This document shows positions 24,578-32,480 of a DNA stretch of 34,236 nt, piece by piece. Below the pieces are notes generated by a model. It searched no databases. It was not told the origin of the DNA and saw nothing but the letters and a program-made list of their open reading frames with translations. The DNA is from an uncultured Phycisphaerales bacterium. GTDB taxonomy: Bacteria > Planctomycetota > Phycisphaerae > WQYP01. Made by a program: the position numbers and the translations under genes. Where the stretch lies: positions 1 through 34,236 of the forward strand of contig CAIPTQ010000049.1 in assembly GCA_903868035.1 (NCBI GenBank). The letters are read 5' to 3'. Within the stretch, counting starts at the first letter, position 1. Every line of letters begins with the position of its first letter.

Positions 24578-24663
24578 CGGAACCCACATGAAGCCTGCGC
24601 CACACAGGATCGAGCGCGTAGGCCCAGGGATTGCAATCCCTGGGCTTGAGGGGCGCGAGAATC
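24578..24663 (-). repeat. 86-bp interspersed palindromic repeat, right copy
   Basis: Inverted copy of 17254-17339, with the same perfect 24-bp palindrome at 24622-24645. It fills the gap between two convergent genes, and its last two bases fall in the permease stop codon (24662-24664). It could act as a transcript-ending hairpin for both sides. Confidence 0.92.
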
Positions 24664-25930
24664 AGCCGGCGCGGAGGGCTTCGATGGGGTTGGTGCGGGC
24701 GGCCTGGCGGGCGGGCCAGAGGCCAAAGAGGATGCCGACGATGGAGGAGATGACCAGGCCCAGGGCGATGGAGTACCAGGAGATGATGGTGGGCCATTGG
24801 GCGTAGAAGGAGATGATGCGGGCGAGGGCGTAGCCGAGGCCGACGCCGGCGAGGCCGCCGAGGGTGGTGAGGGTGGCGGACTCCATGAGGAACTGCCAGA
24901 GGATGTCGGCGCGGCGGGCGCCCAGGGCGCGGCGGGTGCCGATTTCCTTGCGGCGGTCGTAGACGTTGGCGAGCATGATGTTCATGATGCCGATGCCGCC
25001 GATGAGCAGGGAGAGCCCCGCGATGGAGGCCATGACGATGGTGAAGATGCGCTGGGTGGCGGCCTTCTGGCGGAGGAGCTCGTAGGGGACGAGGAACTGG
25101 TAGTCCTTTTGTTTGTGGGTCTGGGCGAAGTAATTTTCGAGGCGGGCGGCGACGGCGGGGACGAGATTCGAGTCGGGGAGCTGGAGGCTGATGGCGTCAA
25201 GTTCGACGCTGGTGAGTTCGCGCTGGCCGGAGGAGGCCTGGATGGCGAAATCGCCGACCTGGATGCGGGCGGTGGCCAGGGGGATGAAGATCTGGTTGTT
25301 GATGTCATCGCCGCCAGCGTCCTTGAGGGCGGCGGCGTTGTCGAGGATGCCCACGACGCGGTAGAAGACCTCGCCGATGCCGATGGTTTTGTCGATCGGG
25401 TCGGTGTAGCCGAAGACTTTCTGGGCGGCCTGGCTGCCGAGGACCGCAACCTGGCTGTAGCGGGACTGATCGAGGGCGTTGAGGAAGCGGCCGCGCTGGA
25501 TGCGGGAGCGGGTGAGGGGGAGGTAATCGGGTTCGGTGGCGATGATGGTGACGTCGAGTTCGCGGCCGCCGGGGGTGAAGACCTTGGTGCGCATGTTGCG
25601 GGAGCCGACGACGTAGCGGGAGTCGATGCACTGGCGGAGGTGTTCCAGGTCGCGGCGCAACAGGCCGTACTGGAGGATGTAGCTGCGTTCGCTCTGGGCG
25701 CTGTTGCCGGCCTGGGCGGCGGAGTTGGGTTTGAGCGAGCGGATCATGATGTTATCGACGCCCAGGACGGTAATGCGCTGGAGGGCCTCGGAGCGGGCGC
25801 CTTCGGAGATCGAGACCATGGCTTCGACGGAGGCGACGCCGATGATGATGCCCAGGGCGGCGAGGGCCGAGCGGAACTTGTGCATGGCCAGGTCGAGGAG
25901 GGCGATGCGGAAGGTTTCGTAAAGCATCAT
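24662..25930 (-). CDS. ABC transporter permease, MacB/FtsX type
   Basis: A 422-residue inner-membrane protein, without the ATPase that is fused in E. coli MacB. One N-terminal helix (ALAALGIIIGVASVEAMVSI), a large periplasmic MacB-type domain (residues about 45-285), then three C-terminal helices with the FtsX signature region (IGGIGIMNIMLANVYDRRKEIGTRRALGARRADI). MacB-type permeases do not import; they use ATP to drive mechanical movement that expels periplasmic substrates through a partner channel. The start ATGATG overlaps the ATPase stop by 4 nt, showing translational coupling. Last gene of the secretin-led operon. Confidence 0.9.
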   Translation of the reverse strand: MMLYETFRIALLDLAMHKFRSALAALGIIIGVASVEAMVSISEGARSEALQRITVLGVDNIMIRSLKPNSAAQAGNSAQSERSYILQYGLLRRDLEHLRQCIDSRYVVGSRNMRTKVFTPGGRELDVTIIATEPDYLPLTRSRIQRGRFLNALDQSRYSQVAVLGSQAAQKVFGYTDPIDKTIGIGEVFYRVVGILDNAAALKDAGGDDINNQIFIPLATARIQVGDFAIQASSGQRELTSVELDAISLQLPDSNLVPAVAARLENYFAQTHKQKDYQFLVPYELLRQKAATQRIFTIVMASIAGLSLLIGGIGIMNIMLANVYDRRKEIGTRRALGARRADILWQFLMESATLTTLGGLAGVGLGYALARIISFYAQWPTIISWYSIALGLVISSIVGILFGLWPARQAARTNPIEALRAG

Positions 25931-26601
25931 GGCAGGAGCACTCCGTCGCGCATGTTGAGCACGCGGTGCGTGCGGGTCTTGTAGGCGGCGTTGTGGGTGA
26001 CGAGCATCAGGGTCTGGCCGTCGCGGACGAGGCGGTCAAAGAGGGCCATGATTTCCTCGCCGGTTTTTTCATCGAGATTGCCGGTGGGTTCGTCGGCCAG
26101 GAGGAGCGGGGGGCTGTTGGAGAGGGCGCGGGCGATGGCGGTGCGCTGCATTTCGCCGCCGGAGAGCTGGCGCGGGCGGTGGTCCAGGCGGTGGCCGAGG
26201 CCCACGAGGTCGGCGAGATATTCGGCGCGCTGGGCGGCCTGGCCGCGGGGGACGCCGGCGTACATCATGGGGACGGCGATGTTGCCGGCGACGTCGAGCT
26301 GGGGGAAGAGGTTGAAGGACTGGAAGATGAAGCCGATGTGGAGGTTGCGGTGATAGGAGAGGTCGTCGTCGCTGAGGCGCGAGACGTTTTCGCCGGCGAG
26401 GATGTAGTCGCCCTCGTCGGGGACGTCCAGAAGGCCCAGGAGGTTGAGGAGGGTGCTTTTGCCCGAGCCGGAGGGGCCCATGATGGCGACAAACTCTCCG
26501 GGCTGGATGGTCAGGGTGATGCCCTTGAGGACGTGGATATCGCGGTCGCCCAGGGAGTAACGTTTTTGGAGAGCGCGAAGTTCGACGATCGGCTGGGCCA
26601 T
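25927..26601 (-). CDS. ABC transporter ATPase, MacB/LolD type
   Basis: A 224-residue ATPase. Walker A GPSGSGKST (about residue 42), Q-loop FQSFNLFPQLD, signature LSGGEMQRTAIARAL, Walker B LLLADEPTGNLD, and the switch His in LVTHN are all intact. Closest in type to LolD and the nucleotide-binding part of MacB, which pair with FtsX-fold permeases. It starts six bases after the membrane fusion protein stop and overlaps the permease start by 4 nt. Confidence 0.93.
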   Translation of the reverse strand: MAQPIVELRALQKRYSLGDRDIHVLKGITLTIQPGEFVAIMGPSGSGKSTLLNLLGLLDVPDEGDYILAGENVSRLSDDDLSYHRNLHIGFIFQSFNLFPQLDVAGNIAVPMMYAGVPRGQAAQRAEYLADLVGLGHRLDHRPRQLSGGEMQRTAIARALSNSPPLLLADEPTGNLDEKTGEEIMALFDRLVRDGQTLMLVTHNAAYKTRTHRVLNMRDGVLLP

Positions 26602-26607
26602 GGTGGG

Positions 26608-28428
26608 TCACTTCATGAGGACGGGAGCGGTTGCCGGTGCGGTTTGGGGGGCGGAGGGCGTGGTAGCGGGCAAGGTAGCGGGCAAGGTGTCAGGATTAGT
26701 GCTGGAAGTTGCCGGTACGGTTGTGGGGAGCGGTTCGGGGGGCGGGGCGACGGCCTCGACCAGGTCGCGGTAGTTCTGGGGTGTGACGAAGGCGGGGGGG
26801 CGTGAAAGCAGGATGTTGTCGGCTTCGGTCAGGCCCTTGCGGATTTCGACGGAGTGGTCGTTGGTCTGGCCGGTGAGGACGGGCCATTTTTCGGCGAAGC
26901 CTTTGCCGGCGGCCAGGCGCCATTGGAAGACGACGGTCTGTCCGCCCTCGTTGAAGACGGCTTCGATGGGCGTGTGCAGGACGGCGGGGAGTTCGGCGGT
27001 GATGATTTCGACGCGGACGGTCATGCCCTGGACCATGCGGGGATCGGAGGCGTCGAGGTTGATGGTGGCGTCGTAGAATTGGGGCGAGGCGCTGTCCCAG
27101 GAGGTGCGGCTGCGGGCGACGGAGGCGATGGAGGCGAGGGAACCTTTGAGCGTCAGACCGGGGACGGCCTCCACGGTGATGGTGGCGGTCATGCCGGGGG
27201 TGACGCGGCCGCGATAGACCTCGGCGATGGGGACGGAGACCTGGAAGGAGGAGATGTCGGGGATGGTCATGATGGGTTCATTGGAATACCACTCGGCGCC
27301 GACGCGGATGCGGCTTTCGATATCGCCGCCGTAGCGCATCATGTCTTCGCTGCCGTAGTAGACCAGGCCGTCGGCGGGGGAGAAGGCGCTGCACTTGGCG
27401 AGGTTTTCGTCGAGTTGCTTGATTTCACTGGCGTAGCGGTCCACGGAGTTCTGGGCTCTTTTGACCTCGGCTTCCTTCTGGAGGGCATCGCCGGCGGCTT
27501 TGATCTCGGCTTTATTCACTTCGAGCATGGAATTATCCACGGCCTGCTGCTTGGCTTTGAGATCCTGGGGATAATTATAGGCGCGGAAGAGTTTGCGCTG
27601 GTTTTCCAGCGTGGTCAGGGATTTTTCCATGGACGCGATGGTCTGTTTCTGAAGATCGATCTGCTGTTCGATGCTCTTTTTTTCGGTGCCTTCCTCGAGG
27701 AGTTTTTCATCGAGCTGGGCCTGGGTTTCGGCTTTTTTCTTCTGGGCGTCGGCCAGTTTGTTGCGGGCCTCGGTGAGCTGACTTTCAAAATCACTGAGTT
27801 TTTTGGGCACATCGATGGCTTTGTACTGTTTGAGGCCCAGGGCCGCCTCTTCGGCACGGGTCTTGGCCGCGGCCACCGCCGCCGTCCCATCGGAGCGGGC
27901 GATGGGAACGGCCTGCTGGGCGACGGCCAGGGCGGCTTTCTGGGTTTCCAGCTCGGTCAGCAGGGAGGTTTTGCGTTGTTCATATTCCGTTTTATCGAGG
28001 GTTGCCACCAGATCGCCTTTTTTGACCTTGGAACCAGCGGGCGCGAGGAAGGTGATTTTGCCGTTGGTGCCAAAGGTGATGGCGTGGCTTTTGACGGCGC
28101 GGAGCTTGCCCTGTTCGTTGATGGCGATGCGCAGGGGGCCGCGTTTGACGGTGTAGGTTTGAATGTCGAGGGGCTGGTCGGTATTTTTTTCGCCGGTGAT
28201 CAGGAGAATTTGATTCCAGAGAGCTTTGCCGTACATGCCGACCACGGTGCCGGTGGCGCCCAGGAGCAGCAGGAGGACGAGGCGTTTGCGCCAGCGGGCC
28301 TGGTCGGAGCGGCGGCGGCGCGGGGAGATGGGCGGGGCGTCGGCGAGACTCTGCAGCGCGCGGGCCTGCGGCGGGTTCTTGGGTCCATCGCTTCCGTGCG
28401 CCTCATGCGGGTCGGTCTTGAGGGTCAT
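26608..28428 (-). CDS. Membrane fusion (HlyD/MacA-like) periplasmic adaptor
   Basis: A 606-residue adaptor, much longer than MacA (about 370). A cytoplasmic N-terminus (about 48 residues) precedes a single helix (LVLLLLLGATGTVVGMYG). The biotinyl-lipoyl half motif ITFLAPAGSKVKKGDLVATLD is followed by a long coiled coil (residues about 155-345, rich in Lys/Glu/Gln) and the second half motif (CSAFSPADGLVYYG). Beta-barrel and membrane-proximal domains follow, then a Pro/Thr/Ala-rich tail from about residue 555. Such adaptors bridge an inner-membrane transporter to an outer-membrane channel. Its start overlaps the secretin stop by 4 nt (ATGA). Confidence 0.88.
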   Translation of the reverse strand: MTLKTDPHEAHGSDGPKNPPQARALQSLADAPPISPRRRRSDQARWRKRLVLLLLLGATGTVVGMYGKALWNQILLITGEKNTDQPLDIQTYTVKRGPLRIAINEQGKLRAVKSHAITFGTNGKITFLAPAGSKVKKGDLVATLDKTEYEQRKTSLLTELETQKAALAVAQQAVPIARSDGTAAVAAAKTRAEEAALGLKQYKAIDVPKKLSDFESQLTEARNKLADAQKKKAETQAQLDEKLLEEGTEKKSIEQQIDLQKQTIASMEKSLTTLENQRKLFRAYNYPQDLKAKQQAVDNSMLEVNKAEIKAAGDALQKEAEVKRAQNSVDRYASEIKQLDENLAKCSAFSPADGLVYYGSEDMMRYGGDIESRIRVGAEWYSNEPIMTIPDISSFQVSVPIAEVYRGRVTPGMTATITVEAVPGLTLKGSLASIASVARSRTSWDSASPQFYDATINLDASDPRMVQGMTVRVEIITAELPAVLHTPIEAVFNEGGQTVVFQWRLAAGKGFAEKWPVLTGQTNDHSVEIRKGLTEADNILLSRPPAFVTPQNYRDLVEAVAPPPEPLPTTVPATSSTNPDTLPATLPATTPSAPQTAPATAPVLMK

Positions 28429-29678
28429 GGCTGCCTCGTAACTGGAGCGTCCTTGGTCGCCGGTGGGGTGGCCGGTTGGGTATCCGGGGTGAACTGCTGC
28501 ATACCTTCGCCAGGGTTATGGAGGCGCACGGCACCGGGCATGCCCTCGGGGAGGATATGCACGCGGAGGAAGAAGATGAGCTGGGTTTTGTTTTTCGTGA
28601 GGCGGCGTGACTGGAAGAGCACGCCGGCGTTGGGGATATCCTGCAGGCCCGGGATGCCGCGGGTGGTGAGGTTGCTGTCATTCTGGAGGAGGCCGCCGAT
28701 GGTGAGAACCTCGCCGTCCTTGAGGCTGACGGTGCTGCTGACGTTCCGCAGGGAGATGATGGGATTGGAGACGCCGGAACTGACCTCGGTGTAACCGGTG
28801 ACGGTGGAGACCTCGGGGTTGATCTCAAGGCGGGCGGTGTCGCTGGTGAGCTGCTGGAGGGAGACGCGGAGCTTGATGCCGACGCGTTTGAAGACGGTGT
28901 TGGTGGTGAGGCTGCCGGAGACGACGGTGGTGGACTGGATGGGGACTTCCTCACCGGTGATGATGGAGGCCTCGGTGCCGGGGGCGACGATGACATTGGG
29001 GCTCGAGAGGATGTTGGCCTTGCCCTTGGTTTCCAGCAGGCGGATGAAGTTGTCGAGCTTGATGTCGGCGCTGGCCCAGGGGCGGATATGAAGTTCGGCG
29101 CCCTGGTTGGCGGTGGGCGTGCCGGGGACTTTGAGGGTGATGTCGGAATTTTGGAAAAGAGCGCCCGGTGAAGTGGGGATCGAGAGGGTGTGGGTGATTT
29201 CATATTCCAGGTCGTCAGTGAGGGTGACTTCGACGACGCGGGCCTCGACGAGGAGTTGGGGCGTGGGGATGTCGAGGGTTTGCAGGACCGTGAGGATGTT
29301 ATCGATGATGTCGGACTGGTCCTGGATGATCAGGGCGTTGAGCGGGGTGGAGTCCTGGATGGTGCCGTCGGGATTCAGCAGGCCGCTGATGGCGTCGCGG
29401 AGGACCGTGGTGCGGGCGTGGCGGGCGGTGTAGACGAGCGTGGATTTTTCGCCCTGGGGGATGATTTTGGGTTCGGGCGGGGGTGCCGGCGGTTCGGCGG
29501 AGCGGGCGTTGATGAGGTCGGCGATGGAAGGCCCGAAGATGCTGGCGAAGCCCGATTCGCCGAGGTTGGGCGGGGGGGTGGATTGGCAACCGGTCAGGCC
29601 TCCCCAGCCGGACGCGAGCAGTGCCATGGCGGCGAGAACATACCGATAGCGTCCGATGCAACCCCTGGTCAACGCCAT
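28425..29678 (-). CDS. Secretin-family outer-membrane channel lipoprotein (GspD/PilQ-like, short)
   Basis: A 417-residue secretin. The ATG at 29678 (GGGAG eight bases upstream) opens a lipoprotein signal ending in the lipobox LTGC, so it can reach the outer membrane without a pilotin. Only one N-domain of the secretin_N type is present (LVYTARHARTTVLRDAISGLL ... LNALIIQDQ), then the conserved beta-barrel secretin domain: VGIKLRVSLQQL, VSLKDGEVLTIGGLLQND, GIPGLQDIPNAGVLFQS, LIFFLRVHILPEG. It is much smaller than GspD (about 650). No other type II or type IV pilus gene is adjacent; instead it leads an operon with a MacAB-like exporter, in the place TolC would normally fill. Confidence 0.88.
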   Translation of the reverse strand: MALTRGCIGRYRYVLAAMALLASGWGGLTGCQSTPPPNLGESGFASIFGPSIADLINARSAEPPAPPPEPKIIPQGEKSTLVYTARHARTTVLRDAISGLLNPDGTIQDSTPLNALIIQDQSDIIDNILTVLQTLDIPTPQLLVEARVVEVTLTDDLEYEITHTLSIPTSPGALFQNSDITLKVPGTPTANQGAELHIRPWASADIKLDNFIRLLETKGKANILSSPNVIVAPGTEASIITGEEVPIQSTTVVSGSLTTNTVFKRVGIKLRVSLQQLTSDTARLEINPEVSTVTGYTEVSSGVSNPIISLRNVSSTVSLKDGEVLTIGGLLQNDSNLTTRGIPGLQDIPNAGVLFQSRRLTKNKTQLIFFLRVHILPEGMPGAVRLHNPGEGMQQFTPDTQPATPPATKDAPVTRQP

Positions 29679-29768
29679 GTTCACAACTCCCTCGCTTTCG
29701 GTAAGCAAGTCTGTAGAACTCTGTTGCGCGAGCCCCGACCACCACGCCAAGGCCCCTCTGAACTCATG

Positions 29769-29797
29769 AATGTAAGTACGCGTGCGGGGAATGGCAA
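29769..29797 (-). promoter_or_regulatory. Promoter of the secretin-ABC operon
   Basis: Minus strand TTGCCA, 17 bp, TACATT: five of six and four of six matches. Start near 29761, giving a leader of about 80 nt before the secretin ATG. Confidence 0.55.
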
Positions 29798-29905
29798 TGA
29801 AAAAACCATTATTTTGTCTTTTATCACATGGGTATGACCACTGGCCGCAGTCCCAGGGCGTTCGGCGTCGTCGGTGGTGCGGGTTGCGGGTGAGCGCGTC
29901 ATAGT

Positions 29906-30049
29906 AATAGGTAATGTAAGCCCGAGGGGCGGGCGGGGACAGCGGAAGGGAAGATTATTCGGATTACAGTTGATTGCTCCGGCGGCGAGAACACTTTTTT
30001 CCGGGGGGGGGTATGTCCCCTCCCCGGTCCCGGGCTTACACTACCTATT
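29906..30049. repeat. 144-bp element with long terminal inverted repeats
   Basis: The ends AATAGGTAATGTAAGCCCG (29906-29924) and CGGGCTTACACTACCTATT (30031-30049) are inverted repeats with one mismatch in 19; the similarity continues inward, less exactly, to GGGGACA on both sides (about 38 bp per arm). The interior holds a nine-G run (30003-30011). It has no coding capacity. It could be a miniature transposable element or a large cruciform/hairpin; the right end touches the sigma factor start codon. Confidence 0.72.
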
Positions 30050-30949
30050 GTGATCACTTTCTCTTCCCCACCAACATGCACGGACGCCGAACTGCTCCGG
30101 ATTTTTGCCGCCACGCGTTCCGCCGAGGTTTTCCGGCGACTGGTCGAGCGGCACCTGCCCACCATACACAGCGCGGCCCGACGCATTTTGCATCCGGGGT
30201 TGTCCCAGCACGCGGAGGACATCGCCCAAAGCGTGTTCATTCTGCTGGCGCAAAATGCCGGGAAAATTCCGGCACACACGCCGCTGATCGGCTGGCTGTA
30301 CCAGGTGACGCACTACGCGTGCGCCAACCTGCAGCGCCGGGAGCGCAACCGCCAGCGTCACGAGCAGGAGACCGCCGCCATGCGCTCCGAGATATCCGCG
30401 TCCCATGCCGTCACTGATGCCGAAGCGCTGCTCGATCCGGCGCTGCTGTCGCTGGGGGTTGACGACCGCCAGGTACTGCTGCTGCGGTATGCGCAGGATC
30501 TGTCGGTGGCGGAGATCGCGCTGGCGACGCATATGCCGGCGGAGACCGCCAAGAAGCGCCTGCAGCGCGCCCTGGAGAAGCTGCGGAAATACTTTGCCGC
30601 CCATGGCCTTCCGGCGGCGATGCCCGGGGCGCTCCAGGCCCTCACCCCGATTCCTTCGGCGGTATTGGCATCCAAGGTCACGGCCATCACGTGCGTGGCG
30701 CTGGCCCCGATCGCGTCGGCCGGCAGCGCCACCAGCGTGCTGATCGCCAAAAGCGTCGCGCATATGATGCACGTATGGCATCTTGCGAAGATCGCCGCCG
30801 CCGTCACGGCGGTACTCGTTCCGGCGGTGATCGCCACGGTCCTGTTACTCAAGGCCGCCGCGCCCGCGACCGCCGTGCCGGCGACTGGCGGCGCACCTTT
30901 CGAGCCCACCGGAACGCAGGCGGTGCCGAGCGTGGAAGAAATAAGATAG
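30050..30949 (+). CDS. ECF RNA polymerase sigma factor with C-terminal membrane helix
   Basis: A 299-residue sigma70-family protein. Region 2 is recognisable (residues about 20-105: FRRLVERHLPTIHSAARRIL, AEDIAQSVFILLAQNAGKI, GWLYQVTHYACANLQRRERNR), as is region 4 (LGVDDRQVLLLRYAQDLSVAEIALATHMPAETAKKRLQRAL). After residue about 190 comes an Ala/Val-rich extension with one strong transmembrane helix (AAVTAVLVPAVIATVLLL) and a short outer tail. No anti-sigma gene is adjacent, so the extension may itself tether and control the factor. The start is uncertain: GTG at 30050 directly abuts the inverted-repeat element and has no Shine-Dalgarno sequence, which would fit leaderless or poor translation. 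Confidence 0.88.
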   Translation: MITFSSPPTCTDAELLRIFAATRSAEVFRRLVERHLPTIHSAARRILHPGLSQHAEDIAQSVFILLAQNAGKIPAHTPLIGWLYQVTHYACANLQRRERNRQRHEQETAAMRSEISASHAVTDAEALLDPALLSLGVDDRQVLLLRYAQDLSVAEIALATHMPAETAKKRLQRALEKLRKYFAAHGLPAAMPGALQALTPIPSAVLASKVTAITCVALAPIASAGSATSVLIAKSVAHMMHVWHLAKIAAAVTAVLVPAVIATVLLLKAAAPATAVPATGGAPFEPTGTQAVPSVEEIR

Positions 30950-31127
30950 AGCCATTGCCAGTCCTGCCCTTGGGGCTTCAATAATGGGGGGGGCGATAAT
31001 GGGGCGGTTTTGGGAGAATAGTCCCACATTGCCCCCCCCAACCTTGTATGTGAGTATAATGACATGGACGCGGCGGACATGCATGATTGCGCCGCATTAT
31101 GCAATGGTATTCACAGGAGAATTGCCC

Positions 31128-31373
31128 ATGACCGTGCTGCAACTCACCTCACATACGGATGGGGAAGGCGCGCTGCGATTGGAGGTTGGCGTGCCCAACG
31201 CCACGGTGCGGGCCACCCTGGTGGTCGAGACGGGGGAGCCTGCAAAAACCGATGAAGAACGCCGCCTGGAGTGGGAGCAATTTGTGCGGCGCACGGCCGG
31301 CAGCATCACGGACCCGAAATTCCGCCGCCATCCGCAGGGCGAGTTCCCCAAACGGGAAAGTGCGCACACCTAA
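31128..31373 (+). CDS. Small antitoxin-like protein without a partner toxin
   Basis: An 81-residue protein. ATG 31128 follows AGGAGA by seven bases; longer in-frame versions start inside a G/C-run-rich leader and are not used. An N-terminal beta-rich half (TVLQLTSHTDGEGALRLEVGVPN) is followed by a charged helix and a tail with FVRRTAGSITDPKFRRHPQGEF. This layout resembles the small antitoxin-like proteins that precede PIN-domain toxins in planctomycetes and cyanobacteria, in which the C-terminal PPQGEF-like tail is typical. No PIN or other toxin gene follows: eleven bases on, a convergent transporter gene ends. The upstream leader (30950-31127) contains a G8 and a C8 run that could pair, and TATAAT at about 31054-31059 without a clear -35. 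Confidence 0.55.
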   Translation: MTVLQLTSHTDGEGALRLEVGVPNATVRATLVVETGEPAKTDEERRLEWEQFVRRTAGSITDPKFRRHPQGEFPKRESAHT

Positions 31374-31383
31374 TGTGTAATTT

Positions 31384-32367
31384 TTACGGTAGATGCCACG
31401 TATCGGGATTCAGGTTGTGCAGGTCTTTGATCACGTACAAACTGACGGCCAGGAACATGAGCGCTCCGGCGGCGAGGCGGCGGAGCAGCACGCGGCGGGG
31501 GCTGTGCGGCTCCATGTGGTGATGGCCCCAGTGGATGAGGAGCGAGCCGATGAGGATGGAGATCAGGCCGCGGGTGGATTGGAGGATGGCGCCCAGGAGG
31601 GGCCCGACTTCGGCGAAGCACCAGAACAGGAAGAGCATGCCGGCGAACCAGGCGGCGGCGAAGGGGGCGGCATCCAGCCAGTCCCGGGGTTTGCGCGTGC
31701 CCCAGAGGGGGGCCAGGGCCAGGGCGGGGAGGGCGGCCAGCACGTAACTCAGGCCGACGTTGAGGAAGGAGACTTGCAGTTTGGAGGCGGTGGGGAGGGC
31801 GTGGGCGATGGCGACATTGGCGCGCTGGATGTTCCAGTCGGAGATGGTGAAGGCCAGGCAGGCCAGCAGAATGGCCGCCACGGCGCGTTTGCGCAGGGCG
31901 GCGCCGGCATAATTGAGGGCGATGGACGCGACGACCGAGAGAATGACGCCAGCCCATTGCAGGGAGGTAAGCCCCACCACGGGGGTGGCGGCGGCGGCGA
32001 CCTGGGGCTGGGGGAGGTAGGACGCGAGGCCGGCGAGGAAGATGATCTTGACGCCCATGAGCGGCGAGACGCGGCTGGGTTCGGCATGGCGGAGGGCCAG
32101 GATCATGCCGAGCTGGCCGATGAGGTAGAAAAGGGTCATGAGGAGGACGGGTTGGCGGACGTCCCAGATCCAATGCCAGCCTTGCCCCTGGGGCCAGGCA
32201 AGCAGGAGCACGACGGCGGCGAAGAGGCCCATCCAGAGGTGGCCGAAGACCAGGAGCTGGCGCGTGGCGTTTTGGGGCCGCGAGTGGGTGAAATGGCGCG
32301 TGCCGAGGTAGGAGAGGGACTGGGTGAGCGCGGCGGCGAGGCCGGTGAAGAGGCCGGTGAGCATCAT
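31384..32367 (-). CDS. EamA/DMT family membrane transporter
   Basis: A 327-residue protein with about ten hydrophobic helices arranged as two five-helix EamA repeats (GLAAALTQSLSYLGTRHF at the start; GPLLGAILQSTRGLISILIG near the end), typical of drug/metabolite transporters. Substrate cannot be inferred. The ATGATG start at 32367 directly follows, on its own strand, a family D heptad array, which occupies the place where a Shine-Dalgarno sequence would be; no ribosome site is visible. A terminator separates it from rpsJ upstream, so it needs its own promoter, which I do not see. Confidence 0.85.
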   Translation of the reverse strand: MMLTGLFTGLAAALTQSLSYLGTRHFTHSRPQNATRQLLVFGHLWMGLFAAVVLLLAWPQGQGWHWIWDVRQPVLLMTLFYLIGQLGMILALRHAEPSRVSPLMGVKIIFLAGLASYLPQPQVAAAATPVVGLTSLQWAGVILSVVASIALNYAGAALRKRAVAAILLACLAFTISDWNIQRANVAIAHALPTASKLQVSFLNVGLSYVLAALPALALAPLWGTRKPRDWLDAAPFAAAWFAGMLFLFWCFAEVGPLLGAILQSTRGLISILIGSLLIHWGHHHMEPHSPRRVLLRRLAAGALMFLAVSLYVIKDLHNLNPDTWHLP

Positions 32368-32374
32368 GATGATA

Positions 32375-32402
32375 GGGTATAGGGTTTAGGGTTCAGGGGA
32401 TA
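32375..32402 (+). repeat. Heptad array, family D (GGGTATA/GGGTTTA), in the EamA leader
   Basis: GGGTATA, GGGTTTA, GGGTTCA, GGGGATA, period 7. Same units as in the mutL linker. It ends eight bases before the transporter start codon on the minus strand. Confidence 0.88.
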
Positions 32403-32437
32403 GGGGGAGAAGCGCAGGGCATGAAATTCCGCGCAAC

Positions 32438-32473
32438 AAAAAAACGGCGGCCTGCATTACTGCAAGCCGCCGT
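32438..32473 (-). terminator. Rho-independent terminator after rpsJ
   Basis: Minus strand stem ACGGCGGC-TTGCA / TGCA-GCCGCCGT with one mismatch, four-base loop and seven T. It ends the rpsJ transcript before the EamA gene. Confidence 0.9.
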
Positions 32474-32480
32474 CATTATT

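Noticed and set aside
17254..24663. Composite transposon or integron
   Set aside because: The bracketing repeats are 86 bp palindromic elements without a transposase or integrase in the window.
26854..28794. Open plus-strand frame of about 646 codons opposite the membrane fusion protein
   Set aside because: Gly/Asp/Phe-rich low-complexity translation with no signals; antisense shadow of an operon with intact motifs.
24662..29678. Type II secretion or type IV pilus cluster because of the secretin
   Set aside because: No GspE, GspF, pseudopilin or PilM-Q genes adjoin it; its coupled partners are MacAB-like.
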